Shown here: positions 63,959 to 64,000 of the stretch, in pieces
Layout of the letters: every line of letters starts with the position of its first letter
Numbering within the stretch: position 1 is the stretch's first letter
Origin: DASTFY01 sp963769115
GTDB lineage: Bacteria; Actinomycetota; Acidimicrobiia; Acidimicrobiales; Ilumatobacteraceae
Reading direction: 5' to 3'
Length of the DNA: 64,000 bases
Assembly: GCA_963769115.1 (NCBI GenBank)
Contig: CAVYKN010000010.1
Span: forward strand, 433,748-497,747
Notes under the pieces: generated by a model
What the model was told of the DNA's origin: nothing
Databases searched by the model: none
Seen by the model: the letters and a program-made list of their open reading frames with translations, nothing else
Program-made: the position numbers and the translations under genes

Positions 63959-64000
63959 ACACTAAATACCTTTCCGTATTGCTGCGATAAGGTGCCGAGC

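Overview
The window is GC-rich (roughly 70%), densely coding chromosomal DNA. It carries a complete Pup-proteasome locus in actinobacterial order (ARC/Mpa end, dop, pup, prcB, prcA, then pafA), together with Tat, HelY, DUF4193 and many GTG starts. This points to Actinomycetota. An uncultured or little-studied lineage such as Acidimicrobiia fits best, but that rank is inferred from gene content and not proven.

Layout. 0-6 kb: bacterial proteasome and pupylation genes. 6-19.4 kb: DUF3866, signal peptidase I, DenD-like dehydrogenase, a toxin-antitoxin pair, a small SnoaL-like protein, GDPD, tatB-tatC, the HelY helicase, a YegS-like C-terminal domain protein, an SGNH lipoprotein, an ECF sigma factor with its membrane partner, and an M20 peptidase. 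The pafA-tatBC-helY order resembles the mycobacterial locus, but pafBC is missing and other genes sit in its place. 19.4-32.6 kb: a two-domain ThyX-like protein, a LysM/transglycosylase, DUF4193, GNAT, NUDIX, enoyl-CoA hydratase, a repeat-rich unknown protein, gamma carbonic anhydrase, PrmA, ribokinase, threonine aldolase and an RpiR regulator. 32.6-42.6 kb: cNMP protein, Rieske oxygenase, DsbB plus thioredoxin-like protein, lipase, PLP enzyme, OmpA-like protein and MFS exporter. 42.6-50.2 kb: ArsR regulator, a tandem glycine riboswitch controlling gcvP, an H1-tailed protein, and a MerR-gcvT-proA-like operon. 50.3-64 kb: an accessory-looking region with CocE hydrolase, DUF899, SDR, alpha/beta hydrolase, an integrase remnant, two histidine kinase/response regulator pairs around an orphan DctP lipoprotein, a decayed LuxR fragment, and a WS/DGAT gene broken by a stop and ending in a tRNA-like 3-prime fragment.

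Four things stand out. (1) Two neighbouring kinases have complementary defects: one keeps the phosphoacceptor His but has lost its ATP-binding boxes, the other has intact ATP-binding boxes but Arg in place of His. (2) An undescribed intergenic element of about 100 bp with a palindromic end occurs twice, at 15661-15760 and, inverted, at 37861-37957. (3) Many genes have a TANNNT -10 box 6-9 nt before the start codon and no Shine-Dalgarno, which indicates leaderless transcription. (4) About eleven genes are split by single-base indels, several in CCC or GGG runs. These look like sequencing or assembly errors, so I annotate them as frameshifted CDS rather than decayed genes.
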